DNA of 64,000 bases, taken from NCBI RefSeq assembly GCF_000143415.4, contig NW_003314297.1, forward strand, positions 186,001-250,000. The letters are read 5' to 3'. This document shows positions 12,837 to 25,222 of the stretch, in pieces. This DNA comes from Selaginella moellendorffii (Eukaryota; Streptophyta; Lycopodiopsida; Selaginellales; Selaginellaceae). Below the pieces are notes generated by a model. That model saw only the letters and a program-made list of their open reading frames with translations. It was not told the DNA's origin and searched no databases. Position 1 is the stretch's first letter. Each line of letters opens with the position of its first letter. The translations under genes and the position numbers were made by a program.

Positions 12837-13139
12837 CCGGCTCGAGCAGTTAGGGCTCTGTTTCGAGCGGGAAAACACTCCCAAGTGCCCTATAATCGAC
12901 GGTTTAGGATCGTCGTACGAATCGACGAGCTGGAGTGGTCCACGTGGCTGATGTTCATGTTGACCTAAAAACTGAGAGAAGCATTACACTGTGGCAGGGA
13001 AGCAGGAGCGCCTGGGCGCTGCGCCACGACTCTGGATCGAGGAAGAGCTTCGCGAGATCGCCAGCAGCTAGCGAAGCTCTTGAATCGACGCCGCGCGTGA
13101 TCCGTGGAGATCTTTGGCGCGGGTAGGGTTCGTGTGTGA
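12837..13139. promoter_or_regulatory. Shared intergenic region between divergent CFAP251 and PP2A B'' genes
   Basis: The start codons of the two divergent genes are 303 bp apart, so their promoters must lie in or overlap this stretch. A TTAGGG motif lies close to the CFAP251 start (near 12849), in telo-box-like form. No clear TATA box is visible on either side. Control as a bidirectional promoter is inference from spacing alone. Confidence 0.4.
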
Positions 13140-15494
13140 ATGGAGTCGGCGATGGCGGTGGACGTCGGTGTTCTTGATCCGGAGCTGCTCCAGCTGCCGG
13201 ATTTGCCCTCTCCACCCACAAAGCCTGTCGCGTGTAGAATGCGGCTGGAAGATCTCTTCACGCAGTGGCTCTCTTTGCCGGATACACATCGACTGGTGAG
13301 TCACTCCACTAGAAACCATTTCACGAAAGAACTTTTCTTGCGTAGGTGCTGTCTTTGCTAGAAGATGCCAAGGCAGGACTCGTGCTTCCAGTTCCATCTT
13401 CCAGTCCAGGGAATGGAAATTCCGGGGGTGCGATGTCAGCTCTTCCGGGAATGTTTGCTGTTGGAAGCACACCGCCATTGTCTCCTCGAAGCACCTCGGG
13501 CTCGCCACTTTCACCCAAGTCTCCCATGAAAAGGACTGGAGCGAGTACTGGTTCTCCATTAAAACGAGCTAGCGAACCGATTAGAGAACATATCCCTCAA
13601 GTAAGTTTCTTCTTTCTTTTCATCTTTGTTCTTCTCTCCCTTTTTTTTCGCGAGAAACTCATGAAAGCTCTCTTTTTTTCGGCAGTTCTATTTCCCAAAT
13701 GGTCCTCCTGCGCCGCAAGATATGGCGGAGCAATGTCTGAAAAGGATTGATCAACTATTTGCGGGGCATTCTTATGGTTTGCCATTGTCAGGTTCATATC
13801 GTCCTTATCGTTTAATTGTCTATATGGTTTTCTAAGGTACATGTCTTCTTTAGCTTTTGCGCCTGTGACAAAGGAAGTATGCAAGCTCCCTTCCTTTTTT
13901 TCTAGCTGTTTGTTCAAGAAGATTGATGTGGAGGACACGGGACTTGTGACAAGGTTAACGGCATTGTCGTGTTGGTGTTTTTTCCTTTTCTCTTTTTTCC
14001 TAACTCGCCCGCATCTTCATCATTTCAGGGACAGGTTTATCGAGTATTGGCTTGAACAGAATATGCTCACATCAGATATGGCTTCTCGTATATTCAACGT
14101 GTTAAAGAAACCTGACAAGAAGTATATTACTCAGGTAACTTTAGCAGCCGATATCCTTGAAAGCATAATTGTATCGTATCTCCAGGAGGATTTCAAACCA
14201 ATCTTGAAGGAGCTTTTGATGACTCACCGCGGTTTGGAATTTCTTCATGACACTCCTGAGTTTCAAGAAAGATATGGTTGGTTGATTTTTTTAGTGTTGT
14301 TTTTGTTGTCGCTCAGATCATTCTTTTTCTTTGTTTGCTTTTGTTCTTTTTGTTCGCAGCCGAGACAGTAATGTACAGGATATTCTACCATGTAAATAGA
14401 TCTGGAAATGGAAGGCTATTGCTAAGAGAGTTGAGAAGAAGCAACCTTGTTGCAGCACTGCTTCAAGTAGACGAGGAAGAAGACATCAACAAGGTCCTAA
14501 AGTAAGTCCTATTCGAGATATCCAATATGTTTTTGCTGACAGTGGGATACTAGATATTTTTCCTACGAACACTTTTACGTTATCTACTGCAAGTTTTGGG
14601 AGCTTGACACGGACCACGACTTCTTAATCGACAAGACTGACCTTTTGAGATACGGCAATCACGCTCTCACATTTCGTATAGTGGAAAGGATCTTCTCACA
14701 GGTAACGTTTGGCACTTTCCAAAAGAATGATCGTTCGAGTTCTCGGTTCCTCTAATGTGCTTTATGTTTTTAGTATTTGTCAGGTTCCAAGAAAGTTTAC
14801 GAGTTCCGTGGAAGGAAAGATGGGTTACGAGGACTTTGTGTGGTTCATTTTATCGGAGGAGGACAAAACGTCTGAACCAAGCTTGGAGTACTGGTAAGCG
14901 ACGTCTTGAATCTTCTGTAAGATCGATCGATTGACAGATCGCGACTTCCAGGTTCAAATGTATCGATCTGGATTGTGACGGAGTGGTGACTCCAAACGAG
15001 ATGCAGTACTTTTACGAGGAGCAATTGCATCGCATGGAGTGCCTAGCTCAAGACCCCGTCCTCTTCGAGGACATAGTCTGCCAGATGACGGACATGATCT
15101 GCCCAGAGGTGCGTTAGCTGTTTGTAGCTTCCGGGCTCTCGTCAATGCTTATGTGATCCATTGCAGAAGCAAGGGCAGCTAACGCTACGCGACCTGAAGA
15201 GGTGCAAGCTTTCTGGCAACTTCTTCAACATTCTCTTCAATCTGAATAAGTTCGTGGCGTTCGAGACACGCGACCCATTCCTCATCCGACAAGTAAGAGT
15301 TTACTTTGAGATGGTTTCGTTCACGGGAAGGCTCTTGACTCCCGTGTTTCCAGGAGAGGGAGGATCCAACGCTAACAGAGTGGGATCGCTTTGCTCACCA
15401 AGAATACATCCGCTTGTCGATGGAGGAAGACGCGGAGGATGCATCAAATGGAAGTGCCGAGGTGTGGGATGAATCTCTAGAGGCGCCATTTTGA
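13140..15494 (+). CDS. Protein phosphatase 2A regulatory subunit B'' (EF-hand type)
   Basis: A multi-exon gene whose translated exons follow the plant PP2A B'' (PR72-like) family. An N-terminal variable region with a Ser/Pro-rich linker ([18 protein letters not shown]) is followed by the conserved core: [57 protein letters not shown] and [20 protein letters not shown]. Two EF-hand-like calcium sites follow, [16 protein letters not shown] and [19 protein letters not shown], and the C-terminus is acidic. The subunit directs the PP2A catalytic/scaffold dimer to substrates, with calcium modulating it in animal relatives. The ATG at 13140 starts the frame that leads into the conserved exon [17 protein letters not shown]. 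Introns are short with normal GT-AG ends. The last intron (near 15292-15355) is required to reach the C-terminal exon ending LEAPF. Confidence 0.9.
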
Positions 15495-15836
15495 GTGTTT
15501 TTCGTGGTTCTGGTTTCCTTTTTCTTGGGTAGGAAGGTAGGCTCAGGCAGCAGCAACAGTGCTTTGTACAGTAATTCTTCGTTGTCTCCATTATATCTCT
15601 TCTTGGTTTAGAAAGCTCTTAACACGTATTTGATTCATTCCTGATCTAGCCTAGAAGAAGTGTCCAAAGCAACAGTGTCATGCATACATCACCATTGCTT
15701 CTAGTTGCGTTAAATGACGATAATAATGATAATTTAAGCACACTTAAAACTGGTTCAAACAAGACGTGTGTTCACCTCGTGTCTGCAAGAGGGAACAGAC
15801 TTCTTTACTGAGAACTCACTGTCTCTCTGCACAGAC

Positions 15837-16286
15837 ATGGGTGCTTCAGGCTCAAAAGCTAGTGTGAGGATTGAGAACCAGACTAGCCATCCTCTTGTTC
15901 TGCGCGACAGATTCAGGACGATCTACGGGCAGTCGTTTGGGGTGGTGAAGCCCAACAGCGTGAGGCCGCAGAATGTGTTGATCAGGATCCCATCGCGCAC
16001 TTACTTCCGCGTAGCCATCCTGCTGCTGGAGCCAAACGGAGACGAGGTGCCCACGGGCCTGCACATCGACCTGAGCGACCTCGTGTGTCCAGCAGATTCC
16101 CGAAAGAGCTTCCGCGTGACGGAGGAGGCGTCCAACGTTTTCCACCTGCGCGATGGCTCCGGCGAGGAGATGAAGACGGGCCGGGTGGTAAGCGGTGAGA
16201 TACTCTATTCCAAGTACACTGGCACCGCCACCACGCCCACGCGGAACAGATCAAGTGCGGGAGCTTTGATTGGCTCGACAGCGTGA
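15837..16286 (+). CDS. Small putatively N-myristoylated protein of unknown function
   Basis: A single-exon frame of 149 residues. I chose the internal ATG at 15837 because it gives MGASGSK, a good N-myristoylation signal (Gly2, Ser6, Lys7); the frame also opens at 15768, which would hide that signal. The rest (IENQTSHPLVLRD, VLIRIPSRTYFRVAILLLE, SNVFHLRDGSGEEM) alternates hydrophobic and polar residues like a beta-rich domain, and the tail is Thr/Ser-rich and basic. I do not recognise a family. It probably binds a membrane through the lipid, which is inference only. The nearest gene downstream, TOP3B, converges on it from 16967. Confidence 0.6.
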   Translation: MGASGSKASVRIENQTSHPLVLRDRFRTIYGQSFGVVKPNSVRPQNVLIRIPSRTYFRVAILLLEPNGDEVPTGLHIDLSDLVCPADSRKSFRVTEEASNVFHLRDGSGEEMKTGRVVSGEILYSKYTGTATTPTRNRSSAGALIGSTA

Positions 16287-16966
16287 GCAAGACGAAGTGA
16301 GTTCGCTTCTTCTTGCTCATACTCTGGCTTGAGATCGTCGTCTCGATCTATGGAGGAAACACAAAACTAAATAAACCCAGTGTATCTGTGGATGCTTTGA
16401 AATGATTAAGCCCGCGAAGTTTGACTTTTGGTAGTGTCGATCAGGGTAGTGTCATTTTTTCTTGTTCTTCGCCAAGAGCAAGGATCGATGGGAATGTTGA
16501 GATTGTCCGTCCTCTCCCCCAGTAACAACTGATATTGGATTATCAAAAAGATATTCAATGGTGTGAACATGACGACGCGGTGTTTACTTTGACTTTGTCA
16601 TGAGACCAGGTCAAATGGCAAATCTCATCACCTCATAAGTAGGGTATGATCAGCTTTTCATCAACAAACCTTCTTATGAGACCAGGTCATTGTGTGATGT
16701 GCGCCGCCGAGCCATTCGCGAGCCGGCGAGTGTCCAAAACCTATACAAACAAAGAAAAACACACAGTCTATTCTTTCTTTCACTGTACCAAAAGAGAAAC
16801 CATACCATTTCTTTCTATTCCAAATGGCACAACAAGCCAACAAAGAAGCTACTCATTTTTCTCCAGAACAGTATTAGCGCCAAGAAAAAAGAACCGAAGT
16901 CGAATTACCTGGTCAATTTCATCGTTCAAATATTAGGGTTTATAGTTTTGGAGGGAAAACACGAGG

Positions 16967-19900
16967 CTAGAAATCCCTGAAACTCATCCGGGGATCTTGG
17001 TGCTTTCCTCGCCCGCCACCTCTCCCTCCACCCCTCCCTCGCCCTCTCCCTCGTCCTCTCCCCCTCCCTCTCCCCCTCCCTCGCGATCGCCCAAAGCTCT
17101 TGCCGTGCTTCATCACCACCAGGGACTGCAAGAGCTCGTCGCAGACCACGCACGCCGTGTGGAGCGTCCTCCCGCCCTCCAGCGGCGTGTTGTTCTTGTG
17201 GAAGTCCACCTCCAGGAGCGCCGAGCCACAGTCGTCGCAGTAATCGTGCTCGCTCCTCGACACCTTGTGCGTGTTGGCGGGGAGGTAGACGAGGAAGCTA
17301 CACTTGTTGCAGTCGAGCCTCCACTTTGGCGCGCTGATGGGATCCAGGATGAGCGTTCCATCGCACTCGGGGCAAGCGCACACTCCCTGCTGCATCACCG
17401 AGTGGCGGCACGTCGCGTGAGGACACATCGTGCATGGCATCCCCGCCCCTGTGGCTGCTCGTCCCCGTCTTGTGTTTGGATTTCCATCGCCAGGAGCAGT
17501 GCCACTGGCTTGATCATCGCTGGAGGTTGTGGCCTCGCTGCTCGGGTCTCTTGCTGGAGATTCCAGAGGGTGATTGTAGCAGTAGGGACAGAGGGGATAG
17601 GATTTCCCGTCGGGTCCTCCGAGGGAGAACAAGACGAGCTCGAAGTTGTCAAGTGGACAAGCTAGCTCCTTGTAGAGCTGAGGAAAAAAAGAGTTTTTTC
17701 TTAGCGTGTCTATTCCCTGGAGAAGGATTACCTTGATGGAACCATTTTGCGGGACCGGGTATACTTCCTCGCAGGTTGAGCAGTAGAGACGAGATGGCCG
17801 CAGCGTGATGTATTTCATGTAGCGCTTGCATTTCCCACACTTGCTCAAGGGCCGTCCGGAGTCCGCGAGAGGAGAGAAGTGAGCCTCGAACAGAGCGTCC
17901 ATCTTCTCGATCTATGGAGAGAAACAGTTGAGAAACTTAGAAAACATGGTGCTTGCCTCGGACACGAAGTTCTTGAACTTGGCGACGAACTTGTCCAGCG
18001 AGTTGCGCACCACGGTTTCGTGATCCACCTGACCTTTGGCAATCAGCGTGATTTGCTGCTCTATGAAGCTCCGGATGTCCGGGAGGCATAAATCCGCGTC
18101 GATGGTTTGATAGCCTCGAATGAGTGTTATACCGAGAGCAGTAGGCACAAGGCGCCTTCCAGTTTGTACCTTCGAGAAAAATAGAAGAAAAAAAAACACA
18201 TTTTTAAACAACTCAAAAACAGAGAGAAAGAAAGAAAGAAGAAAGAAATCTTCTTTTACCTGTACGTAGTTTCTCTGGCATATGTTGTTGATATGCACTG
18301 GAATGGACGCGTCCGTACCAATCCCATGCTTCTCCATCAGAGATATCAGGTCGCTCTCAGTCAAGTAATCAGGAGGAGAGGTTCTTCCCTGACAAGACCA
18401 AGACGAGAATAAAACAATGGGAAAAGCTTTGAGATGGTATACCTGGTAGAGCTCAACCTCTGAGCAAGGAAGACTCTCGCCAATAGTAAACGCAGGAAGA
18501 TTTTCGTCCGTGACAGCCATCCACGGCATAGCTATTGTGAATCCCGGCGATGTCACAACTTTCCCCGAGCAAGTGAAAACCTCGCCTCCACCGGAGAAGG
18601 TAACTTTCGTCCTGCGTTCCTCAAGCTCAGCAAAACTAGAAGAGAATGAAAAATTCTTAGCTTACCGCTTATACTTGCAGTCCGGGCTCACACTCCCAAG
18701 AAAATGCCTGGAGATGTAATCGTAGAGCCTCCAGGCATCTCCTCCAAGCTCGGACTCGGTCCCGGAACGCATTGGAGTGATTGGAGGATGGTCGCCAGCG
18801 TCGGTGCCGGACTTTGGGGCTCGAACGCCAGCAGCTATCAACGATCGAGCGTAGTCTCCAAAGACGGGATGGTTTCCCAGTGGAAGCAGTGACTCCTTTA
18901 CGTCAAAACTCGCCGGGTAGGCTGTGCTCTCGGTCCGGGGATAGCTGTTAGTTTATTCATGAGGACAGAAGAGCGAAGAAGAAATGGCAAACCTTATGTA
19001 TCCTTGGACGTAGAGACGCTCCGCAATTTGCATGGCGTGGTGAGGACCCATGCCAAGAGCTGTCGAAGCAACCTATCGAAAGAAAACGAAAAAGAATGGT
19101 AAGTATGTGGAAATCTATCATATGGAGCGAACCTTGAGCATGTTGACAGTGTTAAGTCCCGTTGGACGAGCCTTTCGCTCCTCTTTTTGTGAAACATCGA
19201 GGACTTTCAGAGAACCGCTTTTGAGCACCGCTTTCTGAGGGACTAGAGCTGTCTAGAAAACACGCAAAACTTCATACCAGAAGTTGTGAAGATGAAATAG
19301 AAGCCTTGCACAACTTACTGCCTGTTCGAAGACTCTCCCGCGCTCCCAGTCCAGTTGCAGCGAGTGTCCACCTTTGCTCAAGCGCGGATGCAAAGTCCAG
19401 AATGGCTTCGGAACGAAAGTGATGATCTGAGTGTGCCGCTCCACGCAAAAACCAAGAGTTGGAGTCTGGCAAGGTCCAAAACTGTTGTGAAGCAATGAGA
19501 AAACACAACACGAGAAGACCAACTTACGAGATGACGCTCGAGTCCAGGTTGCCGTATTTTCCTTGAAAGAAACGAGTCTGGAAGCGAGTGAATGCCACTC
19601 CAACTTTTAAATCGATCTCCTGCCGAGCATCTACCGCAAGCGCCTCGTTTTGGTTTGGCTCAACCAGGCTGCTCATGGCAGTCTTTACATCCTTCTCGCT
19701 CACAGCGGAGAAGCGAGCTCTGAACACTTGCTGTCCGGATCGTTTCTTCATGACAGGCAAAACATTCTCCATAACTAGAAAAAAAACAAAGATGTCTCTA
19801 GAAAGAAAAAGAGAAAACCAGTAATAAGAACCTTCAAAGCAGATGTTTTCTCCTTCTCGGTCGCAGTCGAGCCACAAGACAAGGGAGTCGCAGCCGCGAG

Positions 19901-20471
19901 CTTCTTGCCTGAGATGCTTGCAAACGTGAGCCTGAAAAGCAGACCAAAGGAGAAAAAAAGAACAGGAAGATCACACAGTAAGAATAAGTTCATTGCCGAG
20001 TGAGGTTACCTTGGGATTTGCTTCGTTTTTCAACGTAGGAGCTCCGAAAAGATCCAATGGATCCGTCAGCTCCCAGTTCTGATACTTTGGAGGAAAATCA
20101 ATGCTGGAAAATCCAGAAAGCTAGTGAAAAGAAGAACAAAGAAAACGAAGAACGACGGTTTCTCACCCATAGACATGACCAATGACAGAAGTAACCTTGT
20201 AGTGCGCTTGGAAACCTCTAAACGTTCCATCAAACTCGTGAACATCCAAGTAGGATTTCCTAGTGCTCATCTGAAGAAAATAGGAAAAGATTCAAGCATG
20301 GAATGAGAGAGCGAAAACTTTGAGAGACAAAAACTTACACGACCAGAAGAGAGAAACGAAGCCAGCATTCCGGCAATGCTGGGCTTCTCCGCCACCTACA
20401 AAACAAGAGCCCATCACCCAATCGAGAGACAGAACGGTTCTTTCACATACCATGAGGACGACGGGCGCCAT
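16967..20471 (-). CDS. TOP3B: DNA topoisomerase 3-beta
   Basis: A type IA topoisomerase relaxing single-stranded or hypernegatively supercoiled DNA; the beta form also acts on RNA in animals. A short first exon encodes MAPVVLM, joined to VAEKPSIAGMLASFLSSGR, the start of the TOPRIM domain, then KSYLDVHEFDGTFRGF and VTSVIGHVYG. The metal-binding LVLWLDCDREGENICFE motif follows. The catalytic tyrosine lies in YPRTESTAYP near 18930. The C-terminus holds Cys-rich zinc elements (CGKCKRYM with CSTC, CPYC, CTMCPHATCRH with CACPEC, CNKC, CDDC) and ends in a long Gly-Arg (GRGR) tract before HQDPRMSFRDF, the layout of plant TOP3-beta rather than TOP3-alpha. AAACCCTA lies about 15 bp upstream of the ATG. 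The upstream kinase stop codon is only 47 bp away on the same strand. Three sets of decayed copies occur elsewhere in the window. Confidence 0.92.
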
Positions 20472-20518
20472 CGCTTGCTTAAACCCTACCTAGACTTCCA
20501 AGGCGGTCTAAAAAACGT

Positions 20519-22217
20519 TTATACTCGCGAGGTCACTTCTCCCGAGTCTAAAAAACTCCTCATCTCCTCTCTTATGCTCGTGAGCTCTTCCACCACTTCT
20601 CTCATCTTGGGTCTATTCGCTCCACACTCGGCCAAGCACTTGTCCGCCAAGGCGGCCACCCTCGCGACGCTGCAGCGCTCCACCGCGCTCACCACTCCCA
20701 TCTTGGGATCCACGAGCTCCTCAATCATCTCCATCCTTATCAGCGGCAGCGAGTAGAAGGCCAAGTTCACCCTGCTCGATTCCCTCCCAAAATCCAGCGG
20801 CTTTTGCCCCGTCACGAGCTCCAGCAGCACCACTCCAAAGCTGTAGACGTCGCTCTTGTCCGTGAGCCTGAAAGTGGTCATGAGCTCCGGATCGCAGTAG
20901 CCTGGAGTGCCTTGGATCCGGAGCGTGGAGACGTGCGTGGTGGCGGCAAAGTCGGCGACCTTGGCACTCAGGCTATCATCCAGGAGAATGTTGGACGATT
21001 TCACGTCGCGGTGGTAGATCGGCGGTGCCGCCACCGAGTGGAGGTACGCCAGCGCCTCCGCGGTCTCGATAGCAATCTGCAGGCGCTGCTCCCAGCCGAG
21101 AGGAACCACCCCTCGCTTGCACTGCAAGTGTTCCAGCAGCGTTCCATTGGTGACGTATTCGTACACGAGCAGTGGAGGGGCGTTTCGGCGAGTATCCATG
21201 CACCAGCCTTTGAGCTTTACCAGGTTCCTATGGTTCACCTGGGAGAGAATGGTGATCTCGTTGAGGAACTGCTCGTCCATGACTCCAAAGTTGGCGGAGC
21301 TTTTGCTGCGTTTGATGGCAACCACGGTGCCGTCTTGCAAGATGCCCTTGTAAACCGTGCCGAATCCACCGCTTCCCAGCTTGAACTCCTCGTTGAACCC
21401 TTGGGTTGCAACGTGCAAGTCCTTGTAGGAGTAAATGTGCCTTGCCTCGAAATCGTTCAGCCTTTGTGCGAGATGGGAGCGTTGCTGTCGGTTTTCGTGC
21501 AGTCTGAACCTGTAGACGTACGTACAGCAGCAGCCGAAGATCAGCAAGGAGCATACAGCAGAAGCTACACATAATCGATTAGAACATAACCTGGATTAAA
21601 AGTTTTAATACCTGATATTACAGCGATCTTTCTCTGTGAATGCCGGGTCAGGGGCAGGGACGTTGGAGACTGAGAAGTAATCACATCTAGAAACATAACA
21701 AAGAGACCATATAGAACTTGAATCATGAAATTGAGATGAATTCACCTTCATCATCTGTGATGCATAGAAAGAAAGTTGAATTGTAGCCCGTGTAGCCGCA
21801 AGTCCCTCCCGACTTCACACACTCCGCACACTTGAATGCACGCCTAGAATCTACGTACCAAGACACCTCTGTTGTGCACCGGCGATCCGGAACGAAGTTT
21901 GGGCTGCACGACTCTGAGAAATTGTTGAAATAGATGCCCGGGAGGAGATTTCTGATGGAGATGGGGCTCCTTATCTCGAGCTTTCTATCGGGGTAGAGAA
22001 TGGTGAGGGGATAATCAGCGCCATTGTTGAGAGTTAGCACGAGAGCGTTGCCAGTGCACTTGAGCAAGTGAGAGGGATCTCCGCATCCAAATTGCAATCC
22101 AAAGGGATAGTGCACATCTTGAATTCCGCAGGAGCTTGCACATTCTTTCGCAGCGCTACCAATTATTGCCATAATTCCCTGGTGTGAGAGCACTATAGTG
22201 AGCAGCAAGAGATTCAT
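20519..22217 (-). CDS. Receptor-like kinase with WAK/LRK10-type extracellular domain; DFG motif is DFA
   Basis: Exon 1 encodes a signal peptide (MNLLLLTIVLSHQGIMAIIG) and a cysteine-rich galacturonan-binding (GUB_WAK-like) ectodomain with CGIQDVHYPFGLQFGCG and a C-terminal CAECVKSGGTCGYTGYN motif. After introns comes a membrane segment (VCSLLIFGCCCTYVYRF), then a kinase domain: glycine loop LGSGGFGTVYKG, lysine in VVAIKRSKS, catalytic loop YHRDVKSSNILLDD, GTPGYCDPE and DVYSFGVVLLELVTG. The magnesium-binding motif reads VADFAATT, so the DFG glycine is alanine. The Asp is kept, so activity may be altered rather than lost. Overall it resembles WAK-like or LRK10L receptor kinases at the plasma membrane that sense wall fragments. 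The C-terminus lies 47 bp from the TOP3B start codon. Parts of this gene are copied at 25962-26135 and 28061-28580. Confidence 0.88.
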
Positions 22218-22805
22218 GCTCTTCCCGTTTTCTGAGAATGTAGATGACTTTGAGCCGTGAGAGGCACGGTGTCATGTGTGTGTTGAACCTCAGCACATTA
22301 TAATTTTTTTAATAATTATGGTTATATTACTTTTTTGGCTTGTTTAGATGAAATAATCTTTATTCCACTATAACCCAAAAGGTAATGGCTCAAGCATTTT
22401 GGGTTTTTTAACTTTTAAATTTAAAAAAGTGGGAGGGAAATCTTAGAGTGCCTTTTTTTTAAAGCATTTTATTTTGCCCTACATAAATTTAAGAGTATTT
22501 ATGATTTTTATAGCTTCAGTAGAAAAATAACAAGGAAATTTCAAAATAATCAAGATGTTATATAAAATGCCCACTATAAAGTATATTTCATTTTCTATTT
22601 TAAACTCATTTTAAATAAAATTTTCATTTAATCAAACATTATTTTCTTAAATGCTTAATCCTTTCATATCTCATTATTTTCTTTTTGTCAAATGCCTCTT
22701 TTAAAATTTTATCAGGTGCTCTTTTCATGCCACCATAAACTATAGCATTCAAATTTTAAAACTTTAATTTATTTATTTTTAAAATTTTAAATTTTAAATA
22801 AATAA

Positions 22806-22890
22806 ATTCTATCCAATCCAACTCCAAGATATTCAACTTTAAAGCGAATGCTTTAAAGTTGAATATCTTGGAGTTTGGATGGGATAGAAT
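22806..22890. repeat. Near-perfect hairpin: about 39-bp inverted repeat with 6-base loop
   Basis: The left arm (22806-22844) and right arm (22851-22890) are reverse complements apart from two or three differences near the base, with the loop CGAATG between them. The arm nearest the loop, CTTTAAAGTTGAATATCTTG, is a perfect match. A transcript would fold into a long unbranched hairpin. It could be the end-to-end remnant of a MITE or a source of small RNAs. The sequence alone does not decide this. Confidence 0.75.
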
Positions 22891-25201
22891 TAATTAATTA
22901 ATTAAAAAAAATAAACAAGGAAAGAAAAGAAAAATAGTGTAAAAGGAGATAAAAAAAGAAAAAATAAAGGATGAAGAAAGGAAATGAGCTAAATGGAATA
23001 ATCATTTAGTGTTATAATTAAATTTAAAATTAAAATAAATTTTAAAAGTCTATTTAAGCTAAATTTCTGTAATGTTTATCTAAAATTTATAGTTTGAAGG
23101 AAACAAACATAAGAAAAATGTGGAATGATTATATGGAGAATAAAATTCACAATAAAATTTTGGAAATAATAGGTAAATCCTTTCCTTTTAAATATCTAAT
23201 TTATATATAAAACATGTATATATTTATTATTCTTTATAAAATATTATATGTATGAAAAATGCAAGTTTTATGATGCCATAAATGAACTTTTCTCAAAGAA
23301 ATTTTAAATGAAGAAACTATTCATATTAGCTTTATTAAAAAGCCATTGACAATGGTAGATATAGAGTTGTTATTGATGACACAAGGTTGAATAACACTAA
23401 AAGACTAAGTACTTAATACAAAAAAGTGAAGATTGAAAATGATAAGAAGGATTCATCGATTGAGATTATCAAAAGCATAAAAAAAAAGATAGAATAACAT
23501 TTTTAAATTATGAAAGTTATACAAGCCCCTTTAATACTATAGTGAACATGCTTTCAAATATTTTATTTACCTTTTTAATGTACTAAAAGTTAATTTAATT
23601 TTCATCCTTTGAAAAATCAATCCTTCCTAAAAATTGATCATGAATTTTAAATAATGTTTGTGCTTGAGCATCACAACATTCAACATTTCTCTATACTTCT
23701 TTACTAGCTTTAAACTGATCAAAATTTATTTAGTGCATGTTATAATTTGTTTCCAATGTCTGGATTTATTGTTTTGATACAATGTAATTTATATATTGTT
23801 ACACCATTGATTTTCTAGAACTTTTACTTAAATGATTGAATGCATTACAATGCCTTTTTTTCATATTGTCAATCTCATTAACTCCTTTTTTATTTGATCA
23901 ATCCATAAAAGATCAAAGCCACCACCATGAGTTTTACATAAGATATAATATATAGTGATGTGATCTTTGATATTATCATCATTTTATTTCAAAAGAATTA
24001 AAAATCTAACAAAACTCATTTTTAGTTAATAATATAAAAAAATTACTTGATTTTAACATGCTAAAATCTCTTTCTTCTTATGTTTAATTGAATGTAGTTC
24101 TAATTTTGTTGGCATATTTTTAACCCATCTTTCAATCCTTTATATAGATTAAACATATATGGGTGTGATGGATAAGTTACATCTTTTATTAGCATATATT
24201 TGTTAAGGTGTCCTTGTATAAGTCTTAAACCAATGATATATTATAAAATAACCCTTTCTTGTTAAAATAATCATTTATAATTGTATCATCTTACATATGG
24301 TATTCCTCTAAGCTCTTTAATTTCCTTTGAAAGTGATTGCATGTGATTATTAATACAAATCTTGCTAAACTTAATATCAATTACTTTAAACAATTATAAA
24401 CTAGCTTGTTATGCAATAACACACACTTGTTTTCTATTTTTTCAATAATGTTCTTATTTCTAACTATGTTAAGGCCATAGCAACTCTAGTCTCTACAGAA
24501 TAGCCCTTCAAATCTTAGTATCTTTAGTAAACAATCACTTAGATATTCTTTCACAAAAAAAATTGAAAGCTATTTTAGAAACTCATTACCTTCTTTTAAA
24601 CATATTATTGCTATAGGATTGGATTAAAATATAATCAATGAAAGAGCTAGACCTTTTATAAACTCATACCTCTAAAGAGTGACATTCATAATTGATAAAT
24701 TATGCCACAACTTCAATAATATAAGATTGCAATTGGTAAAATCAAGAAACAAAACTTTGAGTTGATAAAATAAAAGGGTAGTAAATAGGAGTTTTTATTT
24801 GAAATCTATTCTCTAGAATTTTAATTGTCAAACCTTGTAATATTAATTTAACATGAAAACCATTAATAGAATAGGGATTAAGTAGATTATTTTAAGTTTC
24901 AAATGCAGATTGGAGTGAATTATTGCACATGGGTGCAGATATATATTTTTATTTTTAATTGCTATGGCAAAATATATGTGGCTGTAGTTTTTGGAGGGTA
25001 CACCTCTTGGTGGGTGATAAAAATTTTATTATGTTGAAAGAATATATCTTGTGATCTTATATATAAATAAATATAAATATTTTTTTAATCTTTTGATATT
25101 TATTTACTTTGTAGAAGGATCTTCCACAGCCAAAAATGAAATCCACACTTCCTTACATTTACAGAAGACATCACTTGAAATAAGTCCTTGGGTGCAACAT
25201 T

Positions 25202-25222
25202 GAATGAATGAATGAATGAATG
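25202..25222. repeat. Short (GAAT)n microsatellite
   Basis: About five tandem copies of the tetranucleotide GAAT/TGAA in AT-rich intergenic DNA. Confidence 0.8.

Noticed and set aside
20804-21574. 256-codon plus-strand open frame
   Set aside because: It is the antisense of a strongly conserved receptor kinase domain; its length is due to codon bias in the kinase exon.
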